In this document: positions 18,307 through 28,068 of the stretch, piece after piece
How the letters are laid out: every line of letters begins with the position of its first letter
Numbering within the stretch: the first letter of the stretch is position 1
Origin: Loigolactobacillus rennini DSM 20253
GTDB taxonomy: Bacteria; Bacillota; Bacilli; Lactobacillales; Lactobacillaceae
NCBI RefSeq assembly: GCF_001436505.1
Contig: NZ_AYYI01000032.1
Location: 1-60,021, forward strand
Length of the DNA: 60,021 bases
Direction of reading: 5' to 3'
Translations under genes and position numbers: made by a program
The notes under the pieces: model-generated
Told to the model about the DNA's origin: nothing
The model's input: only the letters and a program-made list of their open reading frames with translations
The model's database searches: none

Positions 18307-18387
18307 TTAGTTTCTTACCCCTTTCAAAACGAGAAGTGCCTTTGATGTTGTACGTTCCAGTTTTAAGCTCAAAATGAAGCGTACTCA

Positions 18388-18777
18388 CTAAACACGACGG
18401 CGCTTCGGGGGACGAGATCCATTATGAGGAACTGGTGTTACATCACGAATTGCAGTAATTTCCAACCCAGTTGCTTGCAATGAACGAATAGCTGCTTCAC
18501 GACCTGAACCAGGACCTTTAACTGCAACTTCAACAGTCTTCATGCCATACTCCATTGAAGTTTTAGCAGCAGTTTCAGCTGCCATTTGTGCAGCAAACGG
18601 TGTAGATTTACGACTACCTTTAAAACCTAAAGCACCTGCAGAAGACCATGCTACCGCATTACCTTGCGGATCAGTGATCATAACCAAGGTGTTATTAAAA
18701 GTAGAATGAATGTGAGCCACGCCAGATTCAATATTCTTTTTGATCCGACGACGGCGCGTTGTTTTTCTCTTTGCCAT
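18388..18777 (-). CDS. rpsK: Small subunit ribosomal protein S11
   Basis: S11, 129 residues, on the platform of the 30S subunit beside 16S rRNA helices near the E site. [19 protein letters not shown] and the C-terminal [18 protein letters not shown] are characteristic. The ATG at 18775-18777 is chosen over one three codons upstream because GGGAGG is then about ten bases away rather than touching the start. Confidence 0.98.
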   Translation of the reverse strand: MAKRKTTRRRRIKKNIESGVAHIHSTFNNTLVMITDPQGNAVAWSSAGALGFKGSRKSTPFAAQMAAETAAKTSMEYGMKTVEVAVKGPGSGREAAIRSLQATGLEITAIRDVTPVPHNGSRPPKRRRV

Positions 18778-18801
18778 TAATGCCATACCTCCCTTAACTT
18801 G

Positions 18802-19167
18802 TTATTTCTTTCTTCCGGCAATCGAAACTTTTTTGCCTTTACGTGTCCGCGCATTGTTTTTAGTGTGCTGGCCACGAACTGGTAATCCCCGGCGATGCCG
18901 CATACCACGGTATGAGCCGATTTCTTGAAGCCGTTTGATGTTCATATTTCTTTCACGGCGCAAATCACCTTCAACAGGGAATTTGTCTAATTCTGCACGA
19001 ATTTTATCTTCTTGGTCTGGTGTTAAATCTTCAACACGGACATCTTCAGAAACACCGGCAGCAGCTAAAACTTTTTTAGCAGTCGTGTTCCCGACACCAT
19101 AAATATAAGTTAAACCGATGACAATCCGCTTGCCACGGGGTAAATCAATACCTGCTAAACGAGCCAT
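18802..19167 (-). CDS. rpsM: Small subunit ribosomal protein S13
   Basis: S13, 121 residues, in the head of the 30S subunit, forming bridges to the 50S subunit and touching P-site tRNA with its tail. [26 protein letters not shown] and [19 protein letters not shown] are typical. GGAGG is nine bases before the ATG. Confidence 0.98.
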   Translation of the reverse strand: MARLAGIDLPRGKRIVIGLTYIYGVGNTTAKKVLAAAGVSEDVRVEDLTPDQEDKIRAELDKFPVEGDLRRERNMNIKRLQEIGSYRGMRHRRGLPVRGQHTKNNARTRKGKKVSIAGRKK

Positions 19168-19195
19168 TCAATGACACCTCCATTAATTTGAATTA

Positions 19196-19312
19196 TTATC
19201 CTTGGCGTTGTTTATGCTTTGGATTTGCGGAACAAATTACCATAACCCGGCCTTTACGCTTGATAATCCGGCAATGTTCGCACATCTTTTTTACTGATGG
19301 TCTTACTTTCAT
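19196..19312 (-). CDS. rpmJ: Large subunit ribosomal protein L36
   Basis: L36, only 38 residues. It starts [14 protein letters not shown] and ends NPKHKQRQG. The zinc ligands Cys11, Cys14, Cys27 and His33 are all present, so this is the zinc-containing (C+) form rather than the cysteine-free version. A GGAGG precedes the start in the 48-base gap after infA. It sits in its normal position between infA and rpsM. Confidence 0.96.
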   Translation of the reverse strand: MKVRPSVKKMCEHCRIIKRKGRVMVICSANPKHKQRQG

Positions 19313-19360
19313 GAAAAAACCTCCTAATAAAAGGCTAAACTTCCGGTCCTATACAAAATG

Positions 19361-19579
19361 CTATTTAAAGCGATAGGTAATGCGGCCGCGTGTTAAATCA
19401 TATGGTGATAATTCAACAGTAACCCGATCACCCGGCAGAATCCGAATATAGTGCATTCTGATTTTACCAGAAACAGTCGCGAGAATCGTTGCCTCATTTT
19501 CAAGCTTTACCTTAAACATTGCGTTTGGCAATGTATCGATAACCTTCCCCTCGACTTCAATGACATCATCTTTCGCCAC
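19361..19579 (-). CDS. infA: Translation initiation factor IF-1
   Basis: IF-1, 72 residues, a single OB-fold that occupies the A site during initiation. The protein [22 protein letters not shown]... through [15 protein letters not shown] is full length. The start is GTG, with GGAGG nine bases upstream. Unlike the tight spacing elsewhere in this cluster, infA stands 233 bases downstream of adk behind its own promoter and a leader hairpin. Confidence 0.98.
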   Translation of the reverse strand: MAKDDVIEVEGKVIDTLPNAMFKVKLENEATILATVSGKIRMHYIRILPGDRVTVELSPYDLTRGRITYRFK

Positions 19580-19680
19580 GCAGAAGTACCTCCTTAATTG
19601 ATAACAGCTGATTCGGTCACCCGATCAACCTGTGTCTAACAACCAAAACTAAACGTCACTTTACTCAACCGATCACACAT

Positions 19681-19704
19681 AAAAATGGTGAGAGCACTCA
19701 GCAC
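19681..19704 (-). terminator. Hairpin in the infA leader
   Basis: On the minus strand GGTGAG, an 11-base loop and CTCACC are followed by ATTTTT, and AAAA before the stem can pair with part of the U run. It could end transcripts from adk; but as it also lies downstream of the TATAAT at 19731-19736 it would be part of the infA leader and could attenuate it. Confidence 0.6.
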
Positions 19705-19730
19705 TCACCTTTTCGAGTTTCAACCCGCAA

Positions 19731-19739
19731 ATTATAACA
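19731..19739 (-). promoter_or_regulatory. Extended -10 promoter for infA-rpmJ-rpsM-rpsK-rpoA-rplQ
   Basis: TGTTATAAT on the minus strand, a perfect -10 hexamer with the TGn extension. The -35 region is weak (TTTTCA at 17 bp). It is the best promoter candidate in the adk-infA gap. Confidence 0.6.
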
Positions 19740-19812
19740 TAATTTGATTGGTTTGAAAAGATAACTGTGCTAATTATAGCAAACCGGCATTAATCCAGCA
19801 AATTAACGTGGC

Positions 19813-20472
19813 TTAACGTTTCGCTAATGGCACTAAAATTTTCTGGATATTTTGGAAAACATCCTGAATTTCAGCGTTGCCATCAACATTGAACAGTAAA
19901 TGCCGCTGCTTATAAAAATCAAGTAACGGTGCATTCATTTTTTCATTAACCGCCAAACGATTCTTCACCGTTGCTGGTTTGTCATCTTCACGTTGGTAAA
20001 ATTCATGGCCACCACAACGGTCACAAGTTCCCGCTACCTTAGGTGGATTATAAAGCTTGTGGTAGGTCGCACCACAATTTTTACAAATAAAGCGACCAGT
20101 TAACCGCGCCATCAAAGAAGCCGGATCAACTTGAATGTTAATCACACCGTCTAATGGTTTATCTAATTCAGCTGTTATTTTTTCTAAGGCTTCCGCTTGC
20201 GCTAAATTACGCGGAAAACCGTCCAATAAATAACCAACTTCTGTATCAGACTGAGCCAATCGCTCTTTCACGATACCGTTAGTGATTTCATCAGGGACTA
20301 AATTGCCTTTGTCCGTATAAGCTTTAGCTTTAACACCTAATTCTGTTTTTGCCTGTATTGCTGCCCGAAACATATCGCCGGTTGAGATGTGTGGAATTTT
20401 ATAAGTATCAACGATTTGTTCAGCTTGGGTCCCTTTACCTGCACCAGGTAGACCCATTAAAATCAAATTCAT
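19813..20472 (-). CDS. adk: Adenylate kinase
   Basis: Adk, 219 residues, interconverts ATP plus AMP and two ADP. The P-loop [10 protein letters not shown] is at residues 7-16, the AMP site includes HISTGDMFR (28-36) and DGFPR (84-88), and the long LID domain carries four cysteines (130, 133, 150, 153) that bind zinc, as in other Gram-positive enzymes. It follows secY with an 80-base gap containing a GC-containing hairpin. Confidence 0.98.
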   Translation of the reverse strand: MNLILMGLPGAGKGTQAEQIVDTYKIPHISTGDMFRAAIQAKTELGVKAKAYTDKGNLVPDEITNGIVKERLAQSDTEVGYLLDGFPRNLAQAEALEKITAELDKPLDGVINIQVDPASLMARLTGRFICKNCGATYHKLYNPPKVAGTCDRCGGHEFYQREDDKPATVKNRLAVNEKMNAPLLDFYKQRHLLFNVDGNAEIQDVFQNIQKILVPLAKR

Positions 20473-20521
20473 TAATAGCTCGCTCCTTTTCCTAATAAGA
20501 CAAAGCGTCTAATTGATAAGA

Positions 20522-20551
20522 AACGTGCCAAAGCCTGCACTTTAACACGTT
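20522..20551 (-). other. Hairpin between secY and adk
   Basis: AACGTGCCAAAG (20522-20533) faces CTTTAACACGTT (20540-20551): a 12-bp stem in the minus-strand RNA with two U-G pairs, six-base loop and TTTCTTAT after it. It touches the secY stop codon. It may act as a partial terminator or a processing site that separates secY and adk expression; this is inferred. Confidence 0.5.
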
Positions 20552-20552
20552 C

Positions 20553-21851
20553 CTAGCGGATAAAACCAACATAATGGCGTTTCATCATCAATCCTTCGAT
20601 CTGCCGTGCCGCTTCTAGCGCAACACCGACAACGATCAGCAAACTAGTACCACCTAGCCCGATTGACTCTGGTAGACTCCAAATGTTTTGTGCCAAAATC
20701 GGTAATAATGCAACTAGCCCTAAGAAGACTGAACCAACCGTTGACAAACGCATCAACGTTCCAGAAATATATTTCTGAGTCTCCTTACCAGGCCAAACAC
20801 TCGGAATATAACTACCTTGTTTCTGCAGATTTTCGGCAACTTTTTCAGGATTTACCTGGACAAACGCATAAAAGAAGGTGAAAACAATGATCAATAAAGT
20901 ATATAAAACCGATCCAGGAATGGTGGTCATACTAAATAATTGTGACATCACTTTAAACCATTGATCTTCCGAATGTGTGTTATTGAAGTACTGCAAAATC
21001 GTTCCGGGGGTTGCAATAAATGAACTTGCAAAGATAACCGGAATCACGCCTGCAACGTTGACTTTTAATGGTAAGTAACTATTGTCACCAGCATCTGTCA
21101 CGCGCCGTGTATAGCGAATTGGGATCCGCCGTTCTGCTTGTTGTACGTAGGTAACACCAACAACAACCAGAAAAACAGCAATAACCAACAAAACAGCATA
21201 TAAAACATACTGCCAAAATTGGCTTTGACTAGGATTAGTCATAAACCATTGTTGGTAAACTTGTGTGACACCTTCGGGCAACCGGGCGATAATCCCAGCA
21301 AAGATGATCATCGAAATCCCATTACCAATTCCTTTATCAGTAATCTGTTCCCCTAACCAAGTTACCAGCATTGTGCCCCCAGTTAAAATAATCCCGATCA
21401 TGACAAAAGTCTGCCAATTCGGATTTTTGACTAAGCCTAAGCCGCTTAAAGCATTAAAGCCAGCCGTAATCCCAATCGATTGCAGAAAAGCTAATACAAT
21501 TGTTAAATAACGTGTAACCTGATTTAATTTACGTCGACCAACTTCCCCTTGTTTGCTCCACTCGACAAATTTGGGCACAATATCCATCTGTAAAAGTTGG
21601 ATGACAATTTGCGCAGTGATATACGGCGAAACCCCCATTGCAAAAATAGAGTAATTCGTCAAACCGCCACCACCGAACATATTCAACATGCTAACTAATC
21701 CGGAAGAAGCAATCGATGTCAATGCTTTCGCGTCAACACCGGGAACGGTAATAAAAGTTCCTAATCGGAAAATTAACAAAACACCTAGCGTAAAGAAGAT
21801 TCGATTTCGAATATCCTTTACATGCCAAGCATTTTTGATGGTCGACAGCAT
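20553..21851 (-). CDS. secY: Preprotein translocase subunit SecY
   Basis: SecY, 432 residues with ten membrane helices, the channel of the Sec export machinery. Conserved parts include the plug region FGGGGLTNYSIFAMGVSPYITAQI (about 60-83) and the C-terminal cytoplasmic loop region with the RQIEGLMMKRHYVGFIR end. The ATG overlaps the rplO stop by one base (TAATG), coupling translation of a membrane protein to L15, as usual in the spc operon. Confidence 0.99.
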   Translation of the reverse strand: MLSTIKNAWHVKDIRNRIFFTLGVLLIFRLGTFITVPGVDAKALTSIASSGLVSMLNMFGGGGLTNYSIFAMGVSPYITAQIVIQLLQMDIVPKFVEWSKQGEVGRRKLNQVTRYLTIVLAFLQSIGITAGFNALSGLGLVKNPNWQTFVMIGIILTGGTMLVTWLGEQITDKGIGNGISMIIFAGIIARLPEGVTQVYQQWFMTNPSQSQFWQYVLYAVLLVIAVFLVVVGVTYVQQAERRIPIRYTRRVTDAGDNSYLPLKVNVAGVIPVIFASSFIATPGTILQYFNNTHSEDQWFKVMSQLFSMTTIPGSVLYTLLIIVFTFFYAFVQVNPEKVAENLQKQGSYIPSVWPGKETQKYISGTLMRLSTVGSVFLGLVALLPILAQNIWSLPESIGLGGTSLLIVVGVALEAARQIEGLMMKRHYVGFIR

Positions 21852-22285
21852 TAAATCACCTCAATTTTACCGCCAGCAGCTTCAACAGCTTTTTTAGCAG
21901 CAGCAGAGGCTTTGCTAACTTTAACTGTTACTTTTTTGGTGATTTCACCGTTTGCTAATAATTTAACCGCAGCTTTATCACTTTTGATTAAACCAGATTT
22001 AGCTAATGTTGTCGGTGTAATTTCTGCACCATCTTTAAAACTATTCAAGTCATTCAAACTGACAATAGCATATTCCTTGCGGTTAATGTTGGTAAAACCG
22101 CGTTTTGGCATCCGCCGGAATAATGGCATCTGGCCACCTTCAAAGCCTAAACGCACTTTACCCCGCGCTTTTTGACCTTTTTGGCCACGACCAGCTGTCT
22201 TACCGTTGCCTGCGGAAGTTCCACGGCCCACACGGCTGCGATTACGACGTGCGCCTTCGCTAGCTTTTAATTCGTGTAATTTCAT
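21851..22285 (-). CDS. rplO: Large subunit ribosomal protein L15
   Basis: L15, 144 residues, a late assembly protein of the 50S subunit. It begins [22 protein letters not shown] and holds the Gly/Lys-rich [18 protein letters not shown]. The ATG at 22283-22285 is used rather than a GTG four codons upstream that lies inside the GGAGG ribosome binding site. The ribosome binding site spacing is slightly long, 11 bases. Confidence 0.98.
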   Translation of the reverse strand: MKLHELKASEGARRNRSRVGRGTSAGNGKTAGRGQKGQKARGKVRLGFEGGQMPLFRRMPKRGFTNINRKEYAIVSLNDLNSFKDGAEITPTTLAKSGLIKSDKAAVKLLANGEITKKVTVKVSKASAAAKKAVEAAGGKIEVI

Positions 22286-22315
22286 TAAGTTTGGCACCTC
22301 CTTAATTAATACTAG

Positions 22316-22498
22316 TTATTTAACTTCTTCAACGTTGACCAAATAACCAATTTTAAATAAATTGCCCCGGGTTGCATCATTATCTGGCAAAGTAACTGTA
22401 CTATTGACTTTAGTCAGTCCCATTGACTTAATAATAGCCCGGTGATTGGGATTACGGTGCAACGCACTGCGTTTTAACGTAATTTTTAATTGTGACAT
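22316..22498 (-). CDS. rpmD: Large subunit ribosomal protein L30
   Basis: L30, 60 residues, a small peripheral protein of the 50S subunit. [23 protein letters not shown] is typical, with the LGL-like [11 protein letters not shown] segment. Located between rpsE (13-base gap) and rplO, its standard place in the spc operon. Confidence 0.97.
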   Translation of the reverse strand: MSQLKITLKRSALHRNPNHRAIIKSMGLTKVNSTVTLPDNDATRGNLFKIGYLVNVEEVK

Positions 22499-22511
22499 GA
22501 CTTTCGCCCTC

Positions 22512-23018
22512 CTAGTTTTCTAATTGATCGACTGGAATACCGCGAAGTTCAGCCACTTTTGAAGCTGGATGCAAAGCTTTTAAGCCTTCAATTGTCGCAC
22601 GAACTACGTTGATTGGCGTATGTGAGCCTAAAAACTTGCTGGTAACATCTTGAACACCAGCCAAATCCATCATGGCACGAACGGCACCACCAGCGGCAAC
22701 ACCAGAACCAGCAATAGCAGGTTTTAGCATGACGCGACCACCGCCAAACCGGCCGATAACTTCATGCGGAATTGTTGTTCCAACAATCGGTACTTCGATT
22801 AAGTTCTTTTTAGCATCTTCAACAGCTTTACGGATTGATTCTGGAACTTCTTGGGCTTTACCAGTACCAAAGCCAACATGTCCATTATGATCGCCAACAA
22901 TCACGATTGCTGCAAAACGTAAGCGCCGGCCACCTTTTACAACCTTTGTAACTCGGTTAATGGCAACAACGTTGTCTTCGAGTTCTAACTTGTTTGGATC
23001 AATAAATGCTTTAGCCAT
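22512..23018 (-). CDS. rpsE: Small subunit ribosomal protein S5
   Basis: S5, 168 residues, at the mRNA entry side of the 30S subunit and involved in accuracy of decoding. The N-terminal double-stranded RNA-binding domain runs through [19 protein letters not shown] to [18 protein letters not shown]; the C-terminal domain has [13 protein letters not shown]. The VKGGRR loop, where spectinomycin resistance changes occur in other species, looks wild type. Confidence 0.98.
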   Translation of the reverse strand: MAKAFIDPNKLELEDNVVAINRVTKVVKGGRRLRFAAIVIVGDHNGHVGFGTGKAQEVPESIRKAVEDAKKNLIEVPIVGTTIPHEVIGRFGGGRVMLKPAIAGSGVAAGGAVRAMMDLAGVQDVTSKFLGSHTPINVVRATIEGLKALHPASKVAELRGIPVDQLEN

Positions 23019-23039
23019 AAATTAGTTTTCCTCCTTTTC

Positions 23040-23396
23040 CTAAAACTCTAAGCCATTTTCGCGTGCAGCTTCAGCTAAAGCTTGGACACGGCCATGATAT
23101 AAATAGCCGCCACGATCGAAGACAACAACTTTATGTCCAGCAGCACTGGCACGTTGTGCAATTAACTTACCAACAGCAGTTGCTTGTTCAGTCTTAGTAC
23201 CTGATTTAACTTCTTTGTCCAATGTAGAGGCACTTGCTAGCGTCACACCCGCTACGTCATCAATTAATTGCGCGTAGATGTGTTTATTAGAACGAAAAAC
23301 GTTTAAGCGTGGGCGCTCAGCAGTACCAGAGATTTTACCACGAACACGTAAATGACGTTTTTGACGTGTTTTATTTTTATCTGGTTTCGAAATCAC
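23040..23396 (-). CDS. rplR: Large subunit ribosomal protein L18
   Basis: L18, 118 residues, binds 5S rRNA. It reads [24 protein letters not shown] from a GTG at 23394-23396, chosen since AGAGGTGA is six bases upstream and this is the family start; three more codons are open upstream. The C-terminal [19 protein letters not shown] is standard. Confidence 0.98.
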   Translation of the reverse strand: MISKPDKNKTRQKRHLRVRGKISGTAERPRLNVFRSNKHIYAQLIDDVAGVTLASASTLDKEVKSGTKTEQATAVGKLIAQRASAAGHKVVVFDRGGYLYHGRVQALAEAARENGLEF

Positions 23397-23489
23397 AATG
23401 TTCACCTCTTATATAGATTAGTTGCCAATGACTAATTAAAACTAGTCACCGCAAAATGATTGTATAAAGCTTGAATGACTTGGTAAAGA

Positions 23490-24026
23490 TTATTTACCAG
23501 TTTTACCTTCTTTACGCCGAACGTATTCATCAACGTAACGAATACCTTTTCCTTTGTAAGGTTCTGGTGAGCGAACTGCGCGAACAGTAGCAGCAAATTG
23601 GCCTACTTCTTGCTTGCTAGCACCAGAAACGTTGATTTCAGTGTTGGAAGGTACTTCAATTGTGATCCCTTCAGGTGCATCCATTTCAACAGGATTAGAA
23701 TAGCCAACGTTCAAGACTAATTTCTTTCCTTTTAATTGGGCACGGTACCCAACACCAACTAACTTCAATTTTTTAGTGAAGCCTTCCGTTACACCAGTAA
23801 CCATGTTTGCTAAGTTAGCACGTACGGTGCCGTGTAACTGCCGGCTTTTTTTACCATGATCGGCACGCTCAAAACTAAGCACACCATCTTTTTGCGTAAT
23901 TGTAATCAAAGGACTAAACTCACGTGTCAATTCACCTTTAGGGCCCTTAACAGTAACTTGGTCACCCTTTTTAGTAATTGTCACTTTGTCAGGTACTTTG
24001 ATAATTTTATAACCAATACGACTCAC
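23490..24026 (-). CDS. rplF: Large subunit ribosomal protein L6
   Basis: L6, 178 residues, two related domains near the GTPase centre of the 50S subunit. [15 protein letters not shown] starts from a GTG with GGAGG nine bases ahead, and the C-terminal [22 protein letters not shown] is characteristic. The 93-base gap to rplR is one of the longer ones in the spc operon and holds a small GACTA/TAGTC inverted repeat of doubtful meaning. Confidence 0.98.
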   Translation of the reverse strand: MSRIGYKIIKVPDKVTITKKGDQVTVKGPKGELTREFSPLITITQKDGVLSFERADHGKKSRQLHGTVRANLANMVTGVTEGFTKKLKLVGVGYRAQLKGKKLVLNVGYSNPVEMDAPEGITIEVPSNTEINVSGASKQEVGQFAATVRAVRSPEPYKGKGIRYVDEYVRRKEGKTGK

Positions 24027-24054
24027 GTGTTACACCTCCTTGAATTTTAACGAA

Positions 24055-24453
24055 TTACCAAACATAAGCGAGTACTTCGCCGCCAATGTTTTTGGCCCGT
24101 GCTTCTTTATCCGTCATAACACCATTAGATGTTGACATGATGGCAATTCCTAAGCCATTTAAAACTTTAGGAACGGCATCAGCTTTGACGTAAGTACGTA
24201 AACCTGGCTTTGAAATGCGCTTTAGGCCGGAAATAACGCGCTCATTATTTTTACTATATTTCAAGAAAATCCGCAAAACGCCTTGTTTGTCATCATCAAT
24301 AGATTCAAAATCACGGATGAAGCCTTCGCGTTTTAAGATTTCTGAAATGCTGCGGAGCATATTAGATGCAGGAACTTCTAAAGACTCGTGGCGTACCATG
24401 TTGGCATTGCGAATTCGAGTCAAATAGTCTGCAATTGGATCAGTCATGACCAT
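24055..24453 (-). CDS. rpsH: Small subunit ribosomal protein S8
   Basis: S8, 132 residues, a primary 16S rRNA-binding protein; in E. coli it represses the spc operon. [19 protein letters not shown] and the C-terminal [18 protein letters not shown] (the RNA-binding STSxGVMT loop) are intact. GGGAGG is nine bases before the ATG. Confidence 0.98.
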   Translation of the reverse strand: MVMTDPIADYLTRIRNANMVRHESLEVPASNMLRSISEILKREGFIRDFESIDDDKQGVLRIFLKYSKNNERVISGLKRISKPGLRTYVKADAVPKVLNGLGIAIMSTSNGVMTDKEARAKNIGGEVLAYVW

Positions 24454-24480
24454 TTAGTTTAACCTCCCTTTTAGTTAGAT

Positions 24481-24666
24481 TTACCAGCTAGCTTTTTTCA
24501 AGCCAGGAATTTGACCAGCATGTGCTAATTCGCGAAGGCAAATCCGGCATAAATGGAATTTACGATAAACTGAATGCGGACGGCCACAACGCTCACAGCG
24601 TGTATAAGCCCGAGTAGAAAATTTAGCAGGACGCTGTTGTTTAGCAATCATTGATTTTTTAGCCAA
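24481..24666 (-). CDS. rpsN: Small subunit ribosomal protein S14, zinc-binding short form
   Basis: S14 of 61 residues with four zinc ligands Cys24, Cys27, Cys40 and Cys43, so it is the short, zinc-requiring type (type Z), in its normal place between rplE and rpsH. Many Bacilli keep a second, zinc-free S14 elsewhere for zinc starvation; none is present here. Confidence 0.98.
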   Translation of the reverse strand: MAKKSMIAKQQRPAKFSTRAYTRCERCGRPHSVYRKFHLCRICLRELAHAGQIPGLKKASW

Positions 24667-24684
24667 GATATCTTACCTCCCTAA

Positions 24685-25227
24685 TTATTTTGCAAATGGC
24701 ATTCCAATTTCAGCCAATAATTCGTGTGCTTCTTCGTCAGTGTTAGCAGTCGTTACCACAACGATATCCATACCACGAACTTTATCAACTTTATCATAAT
24801 CGATTTCTGGGAAAATCAATTGTTCACGAATGCCTAATGTATAGTTGCCACGACCATCAAATGAACGTGTGCTGACACCATGAAAGTCACGGACACGCGG
24901 TAGTGAAACGTTGATTAACTTATCTAAGAAGTCATACATCCGTTCACCACGTAAAGTGACCTTAGCACCAATTGGCATACCTTCCCGCAAACGGAAACCG
25001 GCAATTGATTTCTTAGCTTTAGTAATGACTGGTTGTTGACCGGCAATTAAGCGCAATTCAGCAACTGCATTATCCAAGTTTTTTGCATTGGAAACAGCAT
25101 CACCAACACCCATGTTCAAGACAATTTTGTCAACTTTTGGTGTTTGCATAACTGAAGAATAATCAAACTTCTTCATCAATGCAGGTGTGATTTCTTTCGT
25201 GTATCTTTCTTTTAAACGATTAGTCAT
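24685..25227 (-). CDS. rplE: Large subunit ribosomal protein L5
   Basis: L5, 180 residues, binds 5S rRNA and touches P-site t[34 protein letters not shown] and the [25 protein letters not shown] block are typical. It follows rplX with a 27-base gap. Confidence 0.98.
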   Translation of the reverse strand: MTNRLKERYTKEITPALMKKFDYSSVMQTPKVDKIVLNMGVGDAVSNAKNLDNAVAELRLIAGQQPVITKAKKSIAGFRLREGMPIGAKVTLRGERMYDFLDKLINVSLPRVRDFHGVSTRSFDGRGNYTLGIREQLIFPEIDYDKVDKVRGMDIVVVTTANTDEEAHELLAEIGMPFAK

Positions 25228-25254
25228 TGAATGGTTTTCCTCCTTTCAAATAAA

Positions 25255-25566
25255 TTATTTATCGATAACTTCTCCAGATTTTTTCGCATAACGTACTTTT
25301 TTACCATCAACAACTTTATAACCAATACGTGTTGGTTCATTAGTTGATGGGTCGATCAACATTACGTTGGAGACATGGATCGGTGCATTGACATCGACAA
25401 TGCCACCTTGTGGGTTAGTGTTGCTAGCCTTTTGGTGTTTTTTGATCGCATGAACACCTTCAACGATAACTTGATCTGTTTTTGGCAAAGCTTTGGTAAT
25501 TTTGCCTTCCTTGCCTTTATCTTTACCACTGATAACGCGAACTTTATCGCCAGTTTTCACGAACAT
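25255..25566 (-). CDS. rplX: Large subunit ribosomal protein L24
   Basis: L24, 103 residues, an assembly initiator of the 50S subunit with a KOW motif at the N-terminus ([19 protein letters not shown], about 4-22). The central [10 protein letters not shown] and the C-terminal [18 protein letters not shown] are standard for Bacilli. Confidence 0.98.
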   Translation of the reverse strand: MFVKTGDKVRVISGKDKGKEGKITKALPKTDQVIVEGVHAIKKHQKASNTNPQGGIVDVNAPIHVSNVMLIDPSTNEPTRIGYKVVDGKKVRYAKKSGEVIDK

Positions 25567-25595
25567 AGTTGAACCTCCTTTGCAAGATTGTTTGC

Positions 25596-25964
25596 TTACA
25601 ATACTTCTGGTGCCAAAGAAACAATCTTCATGAAGTTGTTGTCACGTAATTCACGGGCAACAGGTCCAAAGATACGTGTTCCTCTTGGGCTCTTATCAGC
25701 ATTGATGATAACTGCTGCATTTTCATCAAATTTGATGTAAGAACCATCTGGGCGGTGTGCACCTGATTTTGTACGGACAATAACTGCCTTGACAACATCG
25801 CCTTTTTTGACAACGCCACCTGGTGTTGCTTGTTTAACAGACGCAACAATAATATCACCGATATTAGCTGTTTTAACACGCGAACCACCTAGGATCTTGA
25901 TGGTTAGAATCTCACGGGCACCAGAATTATCCGCGACTTTTAAACGACTTTCTTGTTGGATCAC
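25596..25964 (-). CDS. rplN: Large subunit ribosomal protein L14
   Basis: L14, 122 residues, at the subunit interface. [19 protein letters not shown] and [17 protein letters not shown] are near-invariant family sequences. The start is a GTG with GGAGGG ahead. Confidence 0.98.
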   Translation of the reverse strand: MIQQESRLKVADNSGAREILTIKILGGSRVKTANIGDIIVASVKQATPGGVVKKGDVVKAVIVRTKSGAHRPDGSYIKFDENAAVIINADKSPRGTRIFGPVARELRDNNFMKIVSLAPEVL

Positions 25965-25995
25965 CGAAAAGCCCTCCTCTCGTTAATAGCTCAGT

Positions 25996-26268
25996 TTATA
26001 ATTTAACTGCTTTTTCTACGATTTTAATCAGACGAAAATGCTTATTAGCAGAAAGTGGGCGTGTTTCCATAATCTGGACGATATCGCCAGTTTTTGCCTC
26101 ATTATTTTCATCATGCGCGAAGTATTTCTTCGTGTAACGAATCCGCTTGCCATACCGACTGTGTTGGTTCATTGTTTCTACCGCCACATTGATGGTTTTA
26201 TCCATTTTATCTGATACGACGCGGCCTTGGACGACTTTACGTTTGTTACGTGTTTCTTTTTCGCTCAA
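25996..26268 (-). CDS. rpsQ: Small subunit ribosomal protein S17
   Basis: S17, 90 residues, a primary 16S rRNA-binding OB-fold protein. [20 protein letters not shown] and the C-terminal [21 protein letters not shown] are diagnostic. The start is a TTG, with GGAGG nine bases upstream. Confidence 0.98.
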   Translation of the reverse strand: MSEKETRNKRKVVQGRVVSDKMDKTINVAVETMNQHSRYGKRIRYTKKYFAHDENNEAKTGDIVQIMETRPLSANKHFRLIKIVEKAVKL

Positions 26269-26302
26269 AATGTTTGACCTCCCTTAACTTAAGAATCTGC
26301 TA

Positions 26303-26500
26303 CTAACCTTCGTTTAACTCTTGCTGCCGCAATACAGTTTTAATGCGGGCAATATTTTTACGTACTTGTTTTAAACGTGCAGTATTTTCTAATTGTCCAG
26401 TAGCTAATTGGAAATGAAGATTAAATAACTCTTCTTTGTATTCCCGTTCACGGTCAAGCATTTCAGCAGTGGTTAAGTCTCTAATTTCTTTAGCCTTCAT
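26303..26500 (-). CDS. rpmC: Large subunit ribosomal protein L29
   Basis: L29, 65 residues, next to the peptide exit tunnel. It begins [14 protein letters not shown]; the ATG at 26498-26500 matches the family start. Its first 11 bases overlap the end of rplP (ATGAAGGCTAA), so the ribosome finishing L16 can restart here; the ribosome binding site AGGTGG is inside rplP. Confidence 0.97.
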   Translation of the reverse strand: MKAKEIRDLTTAEMLDREREYKEELFNLHFQLATGQLENTARLKQVRKNIARIKTVLRQQELNEG

Positions 26501-26924
26501 TTGATTCGCCACCTACTTCCTCACGCGCTATTACTTTAGTCCGGACAGGTAACTTGTTCGCAGCTAAACGTAATGCTTCATGTGCAACTTCTTTAGGAAC
26601 ACCAGCAACTTCAAACATTACTTTTTGCCGCTTAACAACAGCAACCCAGCCAGCTGGTGCACCTTTACCAGCACCCATACGAGTACCGATACCTTTTTCA
26701 GTATATGATTTATGTGGGAAGATCCGAATCCATACTTTCCCACCACGTCTCATATAACGTGTGATCGCGACACGCGCAGCTTCAATTTGGCGGTTAGAAA
26801 TCCATGCGGAATCTAATGCTTTCAAGCCATAGTCGCCAAAATCAACGTTTTTGCCGCCTTTGGCTTCGCCACGCATTTTACCACGAAATTCACGACGATG
26901 TTTTACACGTTTTGGTACTAACAT
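26490..26924 (-). CDS. rplP: Large subunit ribosomal protein L16
   Basis: L16, 144 residues, helps position A-site t[42 protein letters not shown] and [16 protein letters not shown] are present. It is separated from rpsC by two bases and overlaps rpmC by 11, typical of tight coupling in the S10 operon. Confidence 0.98.
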   Translation of the reverse strand: MLVPKRVKHRREFRGKMRGEAKGGKNVDFGDYGLKALDSAWISNRQIEAARVAITRYMRRGGKVWIRIFPHKSYTEKGIGTRMGAGKGAPAGWVAVVKRQKVMFEVAGVPKEVAHEALRLAANKLPVRTKVIAREEVGGESNEG

Positions 26925-26926
26925 GT

Positions 26927-27688
26927 CTAGTTTCCTCCTTTCGCTCCAGTATTTCGGTTGTTCCGGTTACCGGTACGGTTAGCATTACGGTTGCCACGTC
27001 CCCGGTTTGACCGGTTATTCTTAGTCTGGATATTATCTTTAATTGAATCACCATGAGTTTCACCTGGTAAAATGTCGCCCCGGTAAACCCAAGTCTTAAC
27101 GCCTAATTTACCATAAGTGGTTCTGGCTTCATTCCAAGCATAATCAATATCGGCACGTAAGGTGTGTAATGGTACAGTCCCATCAGCATACATTTCTTTA
27201 CGTGACATGTCTGCCCCGTTTAAACGGCCAGATACCATGGTTTTAACCCCATGTGCGCCTGCGCGCATTGTCCGTTGAATTGCTTGCTTCATAGCCCGGC
27301 GGAAAGCAACACGTGCTTCAAGTTGTTGCGCGATACTTTCACCGACTAACTTAGCATCCAGGTCAGGTTGTTTAATTTCAACAATATTGATGTGTACACG
27401 TCTGCCAGTTAAATGATTTAACTGTTTACGTAGATTTTCAACTTCAGAACCGCCTTTACCGATAACCATCCCTGGTTTGGCAGTGTGAATAGAAATGTTA
27501 ACCCGATTGGCAGCACGTTCAATCTCTACTTTAGAAACAGAAGCGTCTGCCAAACGTTTAGCAATGAAACGACGAACTTTTAAATCTTCATTTAAAAGAG
27601 TCGCGAAATCTTTTTCGGCATACCATTTGGCTTCCCAATCACGAGAAACACCAATTCGTAACCCATTTGGATTAATTTTTTGACCCAC
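26927..27688 (-). CDS. rpsC: Small subunit ribosomal protein S3 with an extended Asn/Arg/Gly-rich tail
   Basis: S3, 253 residues, forms part of the mRNA entry pore and helicase activity of the ribosome. [14 protein letters not shown], the KH-domain [18 protein letters not shown] and the [16 protein letters not shown] end of the core are standard. The core would finish near residue 217; the last 36 residues are extra and consist almost only of Asn, Arg, Gly, Thr and Lys. Most Bacilli have about 218 residues. The start is GTG with GGAGGG ahead. The tail is in frame and the gene runs straight into rplP, so it is not an obvious sequencing error. Confidence 0.97.
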   Translation of the reverse strand: MGQKINPNGLRIGVSRDWEAKWYAEKDFATLLNEDLKVRRFIAKRLADASVSKVEIERAANRVNISIHTAKPGMVIGKGGSEVENLRKQLNHLTGRRVHINIVEIKQPDLDAKLVGESIAQQLEARVAFRRAMKQAIQRTMRAGAHGVKTMVSGRLNGADMSRKEMYADGTVPLHTLRADIDYAWNEARTTYGKLGVKTWVYRGDILPGETHGDSIKDNIQTKNNRSNRGRGNRNANRTGNRNNRNTGAKGGN

Positions 27689-27691
27689 GCG

Positions 27692-28048
27692 TTATCCCTC
27701 CTTATTTTCAGATACAACGACTGTAATGTGACTTGTCCGTTTATTGATTGGAGAAGCTGAACCTTTGGCACGAGGACGGAACCGTTTCAAAGTTGGTCCT
27801 TCGTCTACAAAGGCTTCGCTAACAACCAAACTTTGTGCATCTAAGTCAAAGTTGTTTTCAGCATTTGCAATTGCTGAATTTAATACCTTCGCTACAATTG
27901 GCGAAGCGGAACGTGGTGTGAATTTAAGAATTGCATTAGCTTCAGCTACGCTTTTACCACGGATTAAGTCAATAACTAAGCGAGCTTTCCGAGGAGCGAT
28001 TCGAACTGTTTTAGCAATCGCACGTGCTGATGTGATTTGTTCTGGCAT
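27692..28048 (-). CDS. rplV: Large subunit ribosomal protein L22
   Basis: L22, 118 residues, whose long beta-hairpin lines the peptide exit tunnel (macrolide site). [27 protein letters not shown] and the hairpin region [27 protein letters not shown] look wild type. Only three bases separate it from rpsC. Confidence 0.98.
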   Translation of the reverse strand: MPEQITSARAIAKTVRIAPRKARLVIDLIRGKSVAEANAILKFTPRSASPIVAKVLNSAIANAENNFDLDAQSLVVSEAFVDEGPTLKRFRPRAKGSASPINKRTSHITVVVSENKEG

Positions 28049-28068
28049 TTAAATAATCCTCCTCTCGC

